Assembly: GCF_041260155.1 (NCBI RefSeq)
Contig: NC_091940.1
Coordinates: forward strand, 24,847,870-24,911,869
Direction: 5' to 3'
DNA from: Ptychodera flava
Taxonomy: Eukaryota > Hemichordata > Enteropneusta > Ptychoderidae
Length of the DNA stretch: 64,000 nt
The notes beneath the pieces are model-generated. The model made no database searches, was not told where the DNA came from, and saw only the letters and a list, made by a program, of their open reading frames with translations. Made by a program: the position numbers and the translations under genes. Shown here piece after piece: positions 1 to 12,626 of the stretch (positions are counted from its first letter, which is position 1; each line of letters begins with the position of its first letter).

Positions 1-3000
1 TGAAAGCGGTCATCTGGACAGATGTCTTCCAGTTTCTCGTCATTGTCGGGACTCTCATGACCGTCATTATCTTAGGGACCATCGAGGCAGGTGGTCTACA
101 GTACGTCTGGGAAAGCAACAAACAAGATGGTCGGCTTGATGTGTTCAAGTGAGTGATGCATTCTGGGCTATCATCCGGGTAACTTTCGAGAGAACTTTTT
201 GAGTCCAACATTGTCGTGATAGTTTGTGAACAGAAAGTAAATCAAAATGTGCGCGACGTGCACCCAGCTTTCCTCTTTAAGTGTCGCAAAAGTCAACCAT
301 CTTCAAATTACATAAGCATATGAAGTCAAAACGAATGCAATTTCTGTAATTTGTCTCTTATGACTGCAGGAATTCTCTCCACTCAATTCTGATTCTCTCT
401 TTCTGTCACAATTCGTCTAACTCGTCCTTGTTTCTCTTTCTATCCATCTGATTGTATATCTGCCTGTTTGTTGTGTCTATCTGTCTGTCTGTCTGTCTCT
501 GTCTATCTATCTGCCTGTCTATCTCTATCTACCAATAATGCTGGCTCGAGCCAACAAGTTAGCCGTCTCTTCGTCAGTAACTGCGCATGTCTGTCTGCCT
601 GCCAGCCTACGTATCTATCTATCTGTCTATCAATACATCTAATAAACTCTCAAACTCTAAAACAAATAAACAAAAACAAACAAACGTATGCAGTGGATTG
701 CACATTCCACACTTCTTTTTTCAGAGTTCCATTTGATGTAACTCAAAGAACAACCATAATCAGTGCGATATTTGGCGGGGGAATGAACGCGATTCCACAA
801 TTCGTCAGCCAAACTGCAGTGCAGAGATACATGTCTTCTAAAACTCTGAAACATGCCCAGATGTAAGTCGAACATCTTCGTTTTCACTTAAGCATTCAAT
901 GACAAACAAAAATTATGTTCTGTAGAGGGTTCCGATCATAAATAAAAAATCTGCCCTCGTAGCGAAAGTTAAAATGCTGTCTTTGAGTTTTGCTGAGTAT
1001 CAAATTATCTTTAGTGTGTTTTGACGTCAAATATATTTTTATACTCGAATGTAAAAGTGTGTAACAATAGGTATGAAATATGTACTGAGTAATGCATGTG
1101 AGGTGCGATAGATAGGAAACTGACTAAGTTTCTTCTTTCCATGCCAACAGGTCCGTCTTACTGAATATGCCGTTCCAGTTAATCATTCTGCCGACGGTCT
1201 ATTTTTCAGGATTGGTTATGTATGCCTACTACAATAGTAAGTTGATTGCAGGAAAATGTGAACAAAGAGAAAGGGCAACTCGTAGAAAAATTTTCAAAAC
1301 AAATACCATGAGCTTAAGCGATTTCTCGAAACTCGCCATTCTTGGTCTACCCTGGGGTAATGTCTTGACATTTAGGTAGAGGAGTTGAAACATTTGTATA
1401 GTAAACGATTATTCTCAATATCATCTAAAATCATTCAAAACTTAGGAATTTGAAGGTCGTATGACCCCCTATTAAACCCTTTTCAGCTAAGTTGTTATTA
1501 GTTTTTGACATTACAGCGTGCTTAATTCAATAAAGGCCCAAAACCCCCTTTTAAAGAACAACAAATTGTCAAAATTGTCATTTAAAAAACATTAGAATTT
1601 TTAGCCAGTCACTGCTGTGCCTTACCTGTCTGTGAAATATTCAACTATCGAGTGGATTTTCTCCTTACAGTCAGGAAAGAATATGATGTTGCTCTCCGGT
1701 GACCCTTGTTAAAGGTATAACGTGTCTCGGGGACAGATAGTCGGACTATCAAATTTCTACAATTCTTTTCTGATCTACGACTTGTGGAGGCACATTTTAA
1801 AGCTCTTGGAGAAAGAAAAACTTTCATCGTCTTAGTTTTTCGAAAAATCAACATTTTGATTTTCCCCCATAGCGTTAACACAGGGATGGTGGCCATTTTG
1901 AATTTCAAATATCGCAAAATGTTGGGTAATTTAATTCGGTAGTTCCAAACTTTGCACGGTGACCCCCGATTTTTATTGTTGACTTGGTAAAAGAATGGTT
2001 GAAAGTTTCATTCAGGAAAGTTTGAGCAAAAGTTTGTCTTTCACTTTTGAGGTGCATACTACCTTAAGGAACTAAACGAAAAAATCAAAATTGTCTTCAT
2101 ATATTCTTTATTTTACTCAATATACTGTATTTTTAAAACAACGCACTCAAAACTTTCCGTTATAATATCATTTGCTGTCAAAATTAACAGAACCTACTTG
2201 TAGTTTAGAACTGGCGCTTGACTGTAGTTATAGATACATCGCTGAAGACAAAAAGATGTACGATGATATACGAGTATTGTAATGGTCAATAGTATTTGAA
2301 TACAAATGAGTGGTCTTTGGACGAATACCACTTTCTATTTTATGGAAGACAATAAATATTCTTCTCTCCCCAGATGATCTCATGCCACTGCAGCCACCTA
2401 TCAATGCAACAAATGCACGTAAGCATTTTTGTATTTAGAATTCTGTTTGTAAATCTTTGATTTTGTTTCAAGTGAGCCATTTGGAAGCCATTCTTTGTAT
2501 TATTAAGTAGTTGCCTAGTGTCTATTTCTGTTTTCTTTCTTTTTTCTGAAGCAATTTAAGCTCCGATATACCATTACCACTGAGTACATCGGTCGTCGTA
2601 CGAGTAGAATACCCGAGATCAACAAGCACAGTGGCTTGTTGATGAGAAATGAGAATCTTTATTTCTTAGACGAAGATGCTTACAGCACAGCTCACTGGTG
2701 ATAAAGGGTTGCTATACCAAAATTAATATCTGGCTTTATACTCTCTTAACTTAATCATAATTGCATATTCGATCCAACCAATTACAATAACTCAAGGTAA
2801 AAGTAACCATATTCCATCTTTTTATGATGACGTCTGTCCGGTTTGATTTTTATTTCAGCAATTCAGACAGTTGGAGACCAACATTACTCTCCTGATTACG
2901 CTTCTTCAGATCAAGTAAGCATAGAAAATTTCTTTTTTCTTTAAAATGGTTCCTTTTCCTCAAAAGTTCAAGATAGTGAGTAGCACTAATGGTTATGGCG

Positions 3001-3148
3001 AGTTATCCTTCTCGGTCGTGGGCTAATACAACTAATAAAGGCAACTAAGATGAAATTAAGTCATAGTGTTATCTTAATTTATGCCTTTTGCGGCTTGATT
3101 ATTAAAATGTCGCATGTTTCCAAAAGAAATTTAGAAAGACAGACAGAC

Positions 3149-3220
<72 letters not shown>

Positions 3221-3296
3221 GGTTTGATGGTTAGTATGAAGATGAGAGATACAGCACAGATAATAGCTAAATTTCAAGAACAAACCAGAAAATCAC

Positions 3297-3352
<56 letters not shown>

Positions 3353-4543
3353 TTCTTTAACAGATACTGGTGTACTTTATCAGTACGTTGTTTGGATCTA
3401 TACCTGGAATACAGGGTCTCTTCGTGGCTGCCCTGTTTGCGGGAGCTCTGAGGTATACGATTTTTATGAAAGTCTTACTGATGAGGAATGTACAATACAT
3501 CGATTTTTCAGTAAAACGTTAGGCAGCAAATGGCATATTATCTGAGAGACTTTTGATACTGTACAGTACTGCTGACTCTCGGCTTTGATTCAGTCTAACC
3601 CAGAATCGCAAAATTAAAGGTCGACTATCCAAGTTGTCAAAGCTGCCTATACGCCATGTGAATGTGGTGATAATTATTTTTCATCAGAAAAATAAATTAT
3701 TTGTCGTGATTATATATTTCACCCAAGGCGATGAGATTTGTGGTGCAGGTATATTGATGTCCTCGTCAGAGCATTTCGTCTTTTATATCCACCCAATAGC
3801 ATTCCGTCGTGACAACTCAACCGATGATGTTGTCTAATATTTGTTCATTCACGTACATTTCCCATGCTTAGCTCAGTGTCGTCTGGATTAAACTCCATGA
3901 TCGCCGTGACTTTAGAAGACATGGTGAAACCTTGGCGACGATGGAGGGCGGCAAGAACACATAGGAACGTGTACGAAAATGACATCCTGGACACAATTTT
4001 TACCAAAATTCTCAGTAAGTTGAATACTCACAGAAAAGTTTTTACAGTAGTTAAGTAGAAATAAACAACTCCAGGGATTTCACATCCAACGTAATATGCT
4101 TTCTCTCAACTGAAGTCACATAAATAAAATATACTGAAGTATAGAAAAAACATGTCGAAACACTGTGTACCTGAGATGCTATCCTCATATTCGAAAAAAA
4201 TATTGATGCGCCTGTAGAGGACATGAAGACTATCTTCCAATGAACACGCACATTACAGAAAAACACTCAGAACAAGCTGGGATAAATACATGTCTGCGAA
4301 CTTTCCGTATGTTTCATGATCTTAAAATTCTCCATGGTATAGGTTTTCATACCGACAAGTATCCATACAGTTTCCTTTGATCCGCGGTTAGCGTTAAGGT
4401 GTGCCTCAAAGAATCCTTAAGTCACATCATTTCTAATTTACATAGTAGAAGAGCATCAAATAGCAAAGGAATCGATTTAGAACAATATAATTGTTTATAC
4501 AGTTATGTGCATAGTAAAGCAGCTCACATGCTGTCGCAGCTAT

Positions 4544-4599
<56 letters not shown>

Positions 4600-6387
4600 C
4601 AACATCTCTTATAGCTAGCCGTGGACGCAGAAGTTTTAAACTTCTGCGTCCACGTGCATTCCTTTCTAAAGCAAACTAAATGTTCATATGACTTTTATGA
4701 TGCATGTTTTGATCGCTCTCATTCAACAGATGTCTTATCTATTGTTTTCCATCTATGTGTCTTTAATTTGATTATTATCAGCTGTTATTTACGGAATCAT
4801 TGTCATTGGCCTTGCCTACGTGGCGTCTTCTTTCGGATCGCTAGTTTCCTTGGCAAATACAATATTCGGCACTTCTGGGGGACCTCTGGTCGGCGCTTTT
4901 ACCTTGGGAATGTTCTACAGAAGGGCCAATTCATGGTAAGCTCTAGCGTGCCATCGTGTCCAACTATCATACAAAAAGTCGAAGGAAAAACAACAACTTG
5001 AAAATGTAGAGGTGGAATAATTCAAAGCAAACGTCATCATAAATGTATTGCGCATATAATTTGCTTGTTTTGTTGTAATTTTAAATTATTGTATATCATT
5101 TCGAGAATGTGTGCCATCATCATTAACAAGCTCTCATTTTGTAACGCGTTCGACATATCATTCGAGGGAGTATAACCTTTTTTCCTTGCAAAAATTGTTG
5201 GCAACTTGATAAGGATAAGTATTTGTTTTCAAGTTCGTAGAAGCCCCTTCTTGCACTTGACAATTATCATTTTAGCATTCGTTTGGTTACCCTTTGGCCC
5301 AAATTTTAATACTGTTTCGATATTTAAAAAAACTTATCCTTGTATTGCGAAAACATCTTTTATTAAAACAGATTTCATATCATACACTTGTCTAGTGATT
5401 CTTGGCGTCGTTTTCACTTACTAAATGATTTCATCTTTTACCCAAGGGGGACACTTTTTGGTGTGTTGCTTGGTTTTGGTCTTGGTGTATGGGTTAGTAT
5501 TGGCGCCATTGTATATTCAGACGCTTTGGAAGAAGCTTTGTCCATCTACAAGGTAAATATCCTACAAAAGCTGCAGAACATATCAATTGAGGGTTTGATT
5601 CAATGGCCTGGTTTTTTTTCATTTTCAAAGCTGTCAATGAAACACTCTACCAAACATTTTAAGCAAATTTCGCCCCAAAATGGGAATCGACCAGTGGCCC
5701 AGTGTACTTCATTTTGTTTGCATATCATTCAAATATTTAAAGACGCTGGAGTAAAACTTGTCTTTATATCGTTTCTGCTTCCCAGCTATCCTTCATGTGG
5801 TACAGCTGGTTTAGCTTTCTGTGCACGGTGATTCCAGGCATAATATGCAGCGAGTTGATCCGTTGCATTATACCCAGAGAGAGACACAACCAAGTCGACC
5901 CGTTACTACTGGGACTGTTTCTAAGGTAGGAGAATCTGGCAATAGGCCTAATCGTTAATGTGTAAAAATATGACACACATTCAAACATAACTGAATAAGA
6001 GAGTTGAATAAGAGAGAGAAACAGACAGACAGGCAGAGACAGATAGAGAATGTTAATTACTAAGACATTGCATTCAAGACCACGACTTAGCCGACGGCGA
6101 CGATAAGGATGATGGTGATGGCGGCGGTGCTGGTTGTGGTGGTGTTGATTTTGGCAGAGGTAGAGCATTTACCCATATGTGTGTTTCACGTGATACTCTC
6201 TCAATAATAATTGTGGTTCTCCCTTAGACCTAAGGTGACTGGTAAACCAAAGATCGAAGAACAAGAAAGTGGTGATTCGTCAACAGAGCCCTCGTCATTA
6301 ATCCAGGGTGAAATTCAAATGCATGAACTCAACAAGGCCAACAATGATGGTCGAGAGAATATTGGCTCATCCGATACAAACCTTTAA
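1..6387 (+). CDS. Sodium-coupled monocarboxylate transporter-like (SLC5A8/A12 type), copy 1, 3' part of gene
   Basis: SLC5-family Na+/solute symporter, which in the SMCT branch carries lactate, pyruvate and short-chain fatty acids across the plasma membrane. The gene enters from the left edge; visible exons are 1-148, 725-862, 1151-1236, 2374-2418, 2859-2914, 3364-3452, 3872-4014, 4782-4935, 5447-5552, 5786-5925 and 6228-6387 (stop 6385-6387). All join in phase with GT..AG sites, giving about 421 residues; SMCTs are about 610, so roughly 190 N-terminal residues lie outside. Family landmarks seen: MKAVIWTDVFQ in the first exon, SQTAVQRYMS (human SMCT1 has NQSQVQRYIS), IPGIQGLFVAALFAGAL followed by SSVSSGLNSMIAVTLEDMVK, and FGTSGGPLVGAFTLGMF. 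Six to seven hydrophobic segments fit TM6 onward. The protein ends D-T-N-L, a class I PDZ ligand like the human T-R-L. No broken codon was seen in this copy. The exact subfamily (SLC5A8, A12 or A6) is inferred. Confidence 0.9.
1713..2063. mobile_element. TTAA-flanked MITE, family A, in transporter intron
   Basis: Bounded on both sides by TTAA (1709-1712 and 2064-2067). The ends are inverted repeats: left AGGTATAACGTGTCTCGGGG, right end reading GAGGTGCATACTACC. No coding capacity. Further copies lie at 12277-12626 (the orthologous position in the second transporter copy) and, internally deleted, at 50075-50171. TTAA targets suit piggyBac- or Kolobok-mobilised MITEs; which one is not decided here. 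Confidence 0.75.
2550..2702 (+). other. Open frame conserved between the two transporter copies but out of phase for splicing
   Basis: After CTGAAG there is an open stretch of about 50 codons containing TSRIPEINK and ENLYFLDEDAY, ending in stops. The counterpart at about 13109-13256 keeps the frame, with several third-position changes beside clustered replacements. Joining it to the preceding exon (which ends in phase 1) gives an immediate TAA, so it is not a normal exon of the carrier. It may be an old exon or a fragment of an unrelated element. I do not recognise the family. Confidence 0.3.
3137..3353. repeat. (GATA)n and (AATC)n microsatellites before an exon
   Basis: A GACA/GATA array runs to about 3222 and an AATC array covers about 3297-3353, ending only about 10 bases before the acceptor of the exon at 3364. 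The second transporter copy has the same arrangement with a much longer GATA array. Confidence 0.9.
4543..4594. repeat. (GA)n microsatellite
   Basis: About 26 GA units in the intron before exon 4782; the counterpart in the second copy is 15643-15698. Confidence 0.9.
4620..4654. repeat. 35-base near-perfect palindrome
   Basis: CGTGGACGCAGAAGTTT is followed, after one T, by its exact reverse complement. It sits just after the (GA)n tract and has no equivalent in the duplicated intron of copy 2, so it arose or survived only in copy 1. Confidence 0.85.
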
Positions 6388-9300
6388 CTGCACCGTGCAC
6401 TGGATCCATCGATGATGCTCGTCTACCGAATTCGATCCTTAATTTGGTCGATGAACAGAGACGGTGCTTAGTGTCATGTACCATCGATAGAGAATACTCT
6501 TCCCAAATCGTTCCGTTGTATAACCATCTTCTAGCACGCCTATTATTTTCATCTTTGAAAGTAATCACCTACAGTGTAGATAAATCAGTACACATTAGCC
6601 AATTATAAATAATAATAGTATGAAGATGTCTATTTCACACGAAACTTAGTCTCAGGTCTTTATTTGCATGCCGGTAACTTGATTATTGAAGACTGCTTTG
6701 TCCTGAAACGCCACTGCAACCGAAGACAATCACGATACGACTCAAGTTTTGATTAGAATGCAAATAAAGCCGGTATTTGGTAGAATTCAACCTGTAAGAG
6801 ACTGATACAAAATTTATATATCACTCATAGTCTTCAGTGGTTGCGCTAAAATTCGTTCATTCAAGGTAAGCTTGTCACCATGAAAGCAGATTACCTTGCA
6901 AATTGTACGATTGTCAATTTGGATAAAGTACTTTAGATGATCGGCAAGGTCACATATTTTATTTGCTATACATTGGCTACGCATTATATTTGATCAATCT
7001 GCAGGAAGTAGGTGCACTCAAGTATCATCGTTGTCCATCTTGGACAGCCATACCCATGCTGAGCAGATATCGTCATGCACAAAATCTTCGAAGGCCTTGC
7101 CGTAAGTGACGGCGAGAATTAGAAAGGGAGTGTTTGGAATTTATTCTACCTCCTGTTTATCTAATATGTCCGAAGACAGTGAGTGTTGAGTGATTTTTGA
7201 CCTGACTCAGTACACGGAAACCATACTGCTTGTTGGCCAGTGGCCAGTCAGAGATCGTATACCTGCTTCACGGTGCTAATCATAGATGCTAGCAATTTAC
7301 GATTATGGCACTACCTGTGGCAAGATCTTTTATCGACCGCATTGCCTTCATCATGATCAACAAAACTTGCCTTCACACTGCGGTTGAGACAAACCATTGT
7401 TTCTCGACAGAAAACCGTGGCGGTGCGCAACTGACGACCGGTTCCCTGTAAAATCGAATACAGATACGAATAAAAAACTTTTGATTAGAATTTTTCCAAT
7501 TCTGTTTAAACGAGAGTGATGTTTGACTGTGTGACAGACTATGATGACAGACATTCATGGCGAAATCAGAAAACAGGTTCGCTGTCCTTGATAACGGCAT
7601 GGACATAATCACTGCTTCACAGGGTGCCCAAAGTCAAGTATTTGCTAAATAATACAAAAGTATGAATTTTGAAGAAACATTTCATAATTAAACATGTTAT
7701 AATGACTCTTGACTCTGGCATTTGTTTGAGAAGACGCAAAACAACACAACAACACATATCTATTTCATGTTTGCTTTCATTTATCATTGAAACCACTGAC
7801 ATGTTTGCACAGTGAAAATAATTGGCTACTATCAAGATCTTGCATTCTGGTATTTTCATTGGTATAGATGGAACATTCGTAACAGCCAATCAATACGTCT
7901 AAGTTGTGCACTGAACAATTACAGGTCTAAGTTGAATTCACACACGCGTTAGCATTTTTCTTGGAGCAAAATATCGGATTTGAATGGTACTACACTATTA
8001 AAGGGAGGCAATCGTCTGCTCAAAGATTGCCAGTAGGGACCCCAAGACCGATGTAAACACTATATCTGGGGTACATTGGCGATTGATGAAAGTTAAAACT
8101 TAAAATTTAAATGTTGCAGCTATGTTGACTTGATGCATCTAGATATCATGCATGAAATACATTGTTTGTAAACAAGAAAGTCGCACACGCGCAGTTCCGA
8201 CGACCGGCCCCTTTTAAAAATATCTGAATGACAGGTCATACAGAGGTCATTGAGGGGTCATCACTACATTTGTACTTTACTAGGTCATAAAACATGTCTG
8301 CCATTCCTTATCAGGCTGAGTTTTTTATGACGAGCAGGGAGGTAGGTAGAAACTGAATCGAGAACGAACAGATGTAAAGAGTGACAAAAACAGCCGGATC
8401 GAGTGGAGGAGCGAGTACTAGCGATTGGACTGTCACATACGCATAGAAGGAATAACATGCATTTGAAATCGATGAATAATGGGTCCGTAGATGGCATGAA
8501 TAAGCTTATTATCCCTTTGTCCACTGCACGAACTCAAGTAACGTCTGCCAAGTAACGTCTGTTGCCCAGTATTTAATAGCTTAGTTTTATTCAAACTCTG
8601 TTGTAACTTAACATCAAAGCGTTATGCACGCGTTTCATTTATTAGTTCCAGAGACCAGCTCTGGAACTGTTAGTTTTTGCTCACTTTCCTTCTTTCTTTC
8701 TTTCTTTCTTCTTTCTTCTTTCTTTCTTTTCTTTCTTTCTTTCTTTCTTTCTTTCTCTTTCTCTATTTCCGGATTTAATACCGTAGAACATGCGATACAC
8801 AAATTTTACCTTAATTACCCAGAATGCATTGCGACACGCTTATGACGTCATCGCTCAGCTCGGACGGGTTTTACGGGCATTTCTTGTTTATTTATTTATT
8901 TATTTTTTATTTAGCATTGCTCAACTATCATATTGCGTTCAGTTATAATAATTCTAGCTTTCTTTCGCTTTGTTTTTGTTGCTTTTTGATTTTATTTTTC
9001 TCTAAATACCCGCCGTACGTGGCGCTATACTGTTTCGCCCGAATGCTCATGAGACAACATGGCGGCGTATCGATGGCCTCGCTCGCACATAGAAAAATAG
9101 CCTTTCCCTAAGTTTACAAGCGCGGCTGGGCACATCGTGTACCTAGGTGAGGTGGGTGTGCTCTAAAACGATGATCAATGCAAAATTTGGACTCAAATCG
9201 GCTGTTTTGGCGGAGAAACTGCCCGCCGTATTTCTGAGGAGCCACCAGCGGTTTTTCCTATATCAGTCTGCGGGGCTGTGGTGGGAGGCCGTTTAACGCC

Positions 9301-10059
9301 GGTAACACACAGCCCTGCCATGCAGAGCTAGGCATTCATAGTGAACGTACTGTCTGTCATGCACCGGCATGCGTTGGCTGCACGTAAAAGCAACTCAACT
9401 TTCCAAGATCAAATGGTCAGTATCTAGTGAAAACAGCGACATAGCAATGAAAATTGTTTTAGTGTGTGCTTTTAATCAAATGAAAATGCATGTGGCTCAA
9501 TTTCAACGGCCCAGGTCCGATGTTTCCTCTCGTCTGATCATCGTCGTAAATGACACGGCTCTTTACGGCAACAACTCAGCGCTACCCGTCAAGCGATTGA
9601 TTTTTGCGTAGGTCAGCGGAGCGAAAATTATTGCTCTGGCTCGCGAGAATGTCGTCTGATAAACATTTCCGTGCGTTGTCGCCCCCGTATGTATCTGTTG
9701 CGTTTTTACCGTACATGTAGGCATTTGTAATCTGTGTACTGTAATTCCCCGGACTGCCTTGCTTTTAGTTGTATTAGGCCTATGGTGTTTACTGCTATCA
9801 GCCCTGAATATTAAAATCCAAAGCACTCTTTCATTCTGCACCTATCTTTGTCACACATTCTCTTGTTTCTTCCGCTGCTCTGGTCTCTGGAACTTCGCTT
9901 TTGCTTGCAAATGCTTTCTAGTTTTGCTTGATTTGTGCTTTCTTACCTCTAACGCACTGAGTGCGTATAAACAACTTCATGACGAACTAACAGTTGATTT
10001 TCAGATATCAGAAGATAGTCGCTGTTCCGAATCTCATGCATCAATATTCTATTTTATAG
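6388..10059. other. 3' UTR of transporter copy 1 and intergenic DNA; no gene recognised
   Basis: The first part is probably 3' UTR. A CTTT-rich tract covers about 8686-8766 and a CpG-richer block covers about 9040-9340. I searched for the N-terminal transporter exons expected for copy 2 and did not recognise any, except the exon at 10060. The many short open frames here have no recognisable protein features. Confidence 0.6.
6763..6768 (+). promoter_or_regulatory. Candidate poly(A) signal of transporter copy 1
   Basis: AATAAA lies 376 bases after the stop codon, in AT-rich sequence that otherwise looks like a 3' untranslated region. The motif is seen directly; its use is inferred. Confidence 0.35.
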
Positions 10060-12186
10060 TTGTGAATGTAGATTTATGGATCACATTGGTGGTGTCCGGG
10101 GCAGTGTGCGTTTTCTATACCAGCGTAGTGAGTTTTTAAATTCTTTGAAGAAGTAAAAATGACAGATGTTCAGAGACCCTGCAAATTCATTTCATACTAT
10201 CAGTGGCGCGAATTGTAATACCTGTTCTATTGCTTTTTTAATCTTTGTTCATGTATAATGATAGATAACGACAACGATTCCTTTGTCAAGTTAGGCAATT
10301 AATTTTGCGATCCCGCCTACAAATTATACATGGGTCATTTGTAATCAGCTATATTCATACAAAGAAAACTAGCATGAAAAAATGTTATTGTGCATCATCT
10401 GTCTACATATTCAGGGTGGAATGAAAGCGGTCATCTGGACAGATGTCTTCCAGTTTCTCGTTATTGTCGGGACTCTCATGACCGTCATTATCTTGGGAAC
10501 CATCGAGGCAGGTGGTCTACAGTACGTCTGGGAGGCCAACAAACAAGATGGTCGGCTTGATGTGTTCAAGTGAGTGATGCATTCTGGGCTATCACCCAAG
10601 TAACTTTCGTGAGAACTTTCTGAGTCCAACATTGTCGTGATAGTTTGTGAACAGAAAGTAAATCAATATGTGTGCGACGTTCACCCAGCCTGAAAATAGT
10701 CTCCCTCATGCGCTGAGAACGTCTTTCTCTTTAAGTATCGCAAAGTCGACTATCATCAAGTTACACAAGCATATGAAGTCAAAACGAATGTTATTAGTCT
10801 CTTATGACTACGGGAATTCTATCCTCTCAATTCTGATTCTCTCTTTCTGTTACAATTCGTCTAACTCATCCTTGCTTCTCTTTCTGTCTATCTGATTGTA
10901 TATCTGCCTGTTTGTTGTGTCTATCTGTCGGTCTGTCTCTGCCTGTTTATCTCTATCTACCTAGAATGATGGCTCGCTAGCCAGCAAGTTAGCCGTCTCT
11001 CCGTCAGCAAGTGCGCATGTCTGTTTGTCTGCCAGCCTGCGTATCTATCTATCTGTCTATCAATGCATCTGATAAACTCTCAAACTCTCAAACAAATAAA
11101 CAAAACAAATAAACACAGGCAAATAAACACAAGCAGTGGATGGAACATTCTACAATTCGCGTAACTTCTTTTTTTTCAGAGTTCCATTTGATCTAACTCA
11201 AAGAACAACCATATTCAGTGCGATATTTGGTGGGGGAATGAACACAATTCCACAGTTCATCAGCCAAACTGCAGTGCAGAGATACATGTCTTCTAAAACT
11301 CTGAAACATGCCCAGATGTAAGTCGAACATCTTCTTTTTCACTTAAGCACTCAATGACAAACAAAATATAAGTTCTGTAGAGGGTTTCGGACTTAAATTA
11401 AAATTGCCTGCCCTTGTAGTGAAACGTAAAATGCTGTCTTTGAGTTTTGCTATGTATCAAATTATCTTTGGTGATTTTTACAGCAAATATATCTTCATGC
11501 TTGAGTGTAAAAGTGTTTGAACAATAAGTGTGAAATACATACTGAGTAATACATGTGAGGTGCGATAGATAGGAAACTGACTAGGTTTCTTCTTTCAATG
11601 CCAACAGGTCAGTCTTACTGAATATGCCGTTCCAGTTAATCATTCTGCCGACGGTCTATTTTTCAGGATTGGTTATGTATGCCTACTACAATAGTAAGTT
11701 GATTGCAGGAAAATGTGAACACACAAAAGGGGCTACTCGTAGAGAATTTTCAAAATAAATACCATGAACTTAAGCAATTTCTCGAAACTACCCATTCTTG
11801 GTCTACCCTGGGGTAATGTCTTGACATTTAGGTAGAGGAATTGAAACATTTGTACAGTAAACGATTATTCTTACAAATTAACAGGAAAATATCAACTAAA
11901 ATTATTCAAACTTGGGAATTTGAAGGTCATGTGACTCCCTATTAAACCCTTTTCAACTCATCTTAGTTGTCATCAGTTTTTTATATTATAGCGTGATTAC
12001 TTCAACAAAGGCCCAAAACCTCTTTTAAAGAAAAACAGATTGTTAAAATTATAATTTTTAAAAAAATTAGAAATTTTCGCCAGTCACTGCTGTGCCTTAT
12101 CTGTCTGTGAATTATTCAACTGCCGTGTGGATGTCTCCTTACAGTACGCAAAGAAAATGACATTGCTTTTCGATGACCCTTGTTAA

Positions 12187-12272
12187 ACCCTTTCACCCCC
12201 AGTGCCCTGTATACAGGTCCAACTTTACCATAGAAAACAATGGATTGAGGACAAACCATGGTGGTGAAAGGG
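12187..12272. mobile_element. 86-bp TTAA-flanked MITE, absent from the paralogous intron
   Basis: The ends read ACCCTTTCACC and GGTGGTGAAAGGG, flanked by TTAA at 12183-12186 and 12273-12276. The aligned intron of copy 1 goes straight from GACCCTTGTTAA into the family A MITE, so this piece was added to copy 2 after duplication (or cleanly lost from copy 1). A diverged relative, with CCTGTAAACAGGTCC inside, is near 23440. Confidence 0.7.
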
Positions 12273-12276
12273 TTAA

Positions 12277-12626
12277 GGTAGAACGTGCCACGGGGACAGA
12301 TCGTGGGACTCTCAAATTTCTACAATTCTTTCCTGATCTACCACTTGTGGGGGTTCATTTTAAAGCTCTTGGAGAAAGAAAAACTTTTACCGCCTTAGTT
12401 TTTCGAAAATCCAACATTTTATTTCCCCCATAAGGTTAACACAGGAACGGCGGCCAATTTGAATTTCAAATATCGCAAAATGTTGGGTAATTTGTTTCGC
12501 TAGTTCCAAACTTTTCACGGTGACACCCGATTTTTATTGTTGATTTGGTAAAAGAATGGTTAAAAGTTTCATTCAGGAAAGTTTGAGCAAAAGTTTAAGT
12601 CTTTCACTTTCGAGGCGCATACTACC
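12277..12626. mobile_element. TTAA-flanked MITE, family A, in transporter copy 2
   Basis: Same element and intron position as 1713-2063. Left end GGTAGAACGTGCCACGGGG, right end CGAGGCGCATACTACC, flanked by TTAA at 12273-12276 and 12627-12630. It was present before the gene duplicated. Confidence 0.75.

Larger units (their letters stand above)
1..6240 (+). repeat. Tandem duplication unit 1 (transporter gene)
   Basis: Exons and introns here align in order with 10420-17350, shifted by about 10.4 kb. Exon lengths are identical in ten pairs apart from one base in the 5447 exon. Introns are recognisably the same but have indels, microsatellite length changes and MITE presence/absence differences, so the duplication is older than the sulfatase duplication further right. 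Confidence 0.85.

Noticed and set aside
9759-10059. Upstream part of the 126-codon frame before the 10060 exon, as an N-terminal transporter exon
   Set aside because: No SLC5 similarity before DLWITLVV; an acceptor (TTTTATAG) precedes that point, so only 10060-10127 is accepted.
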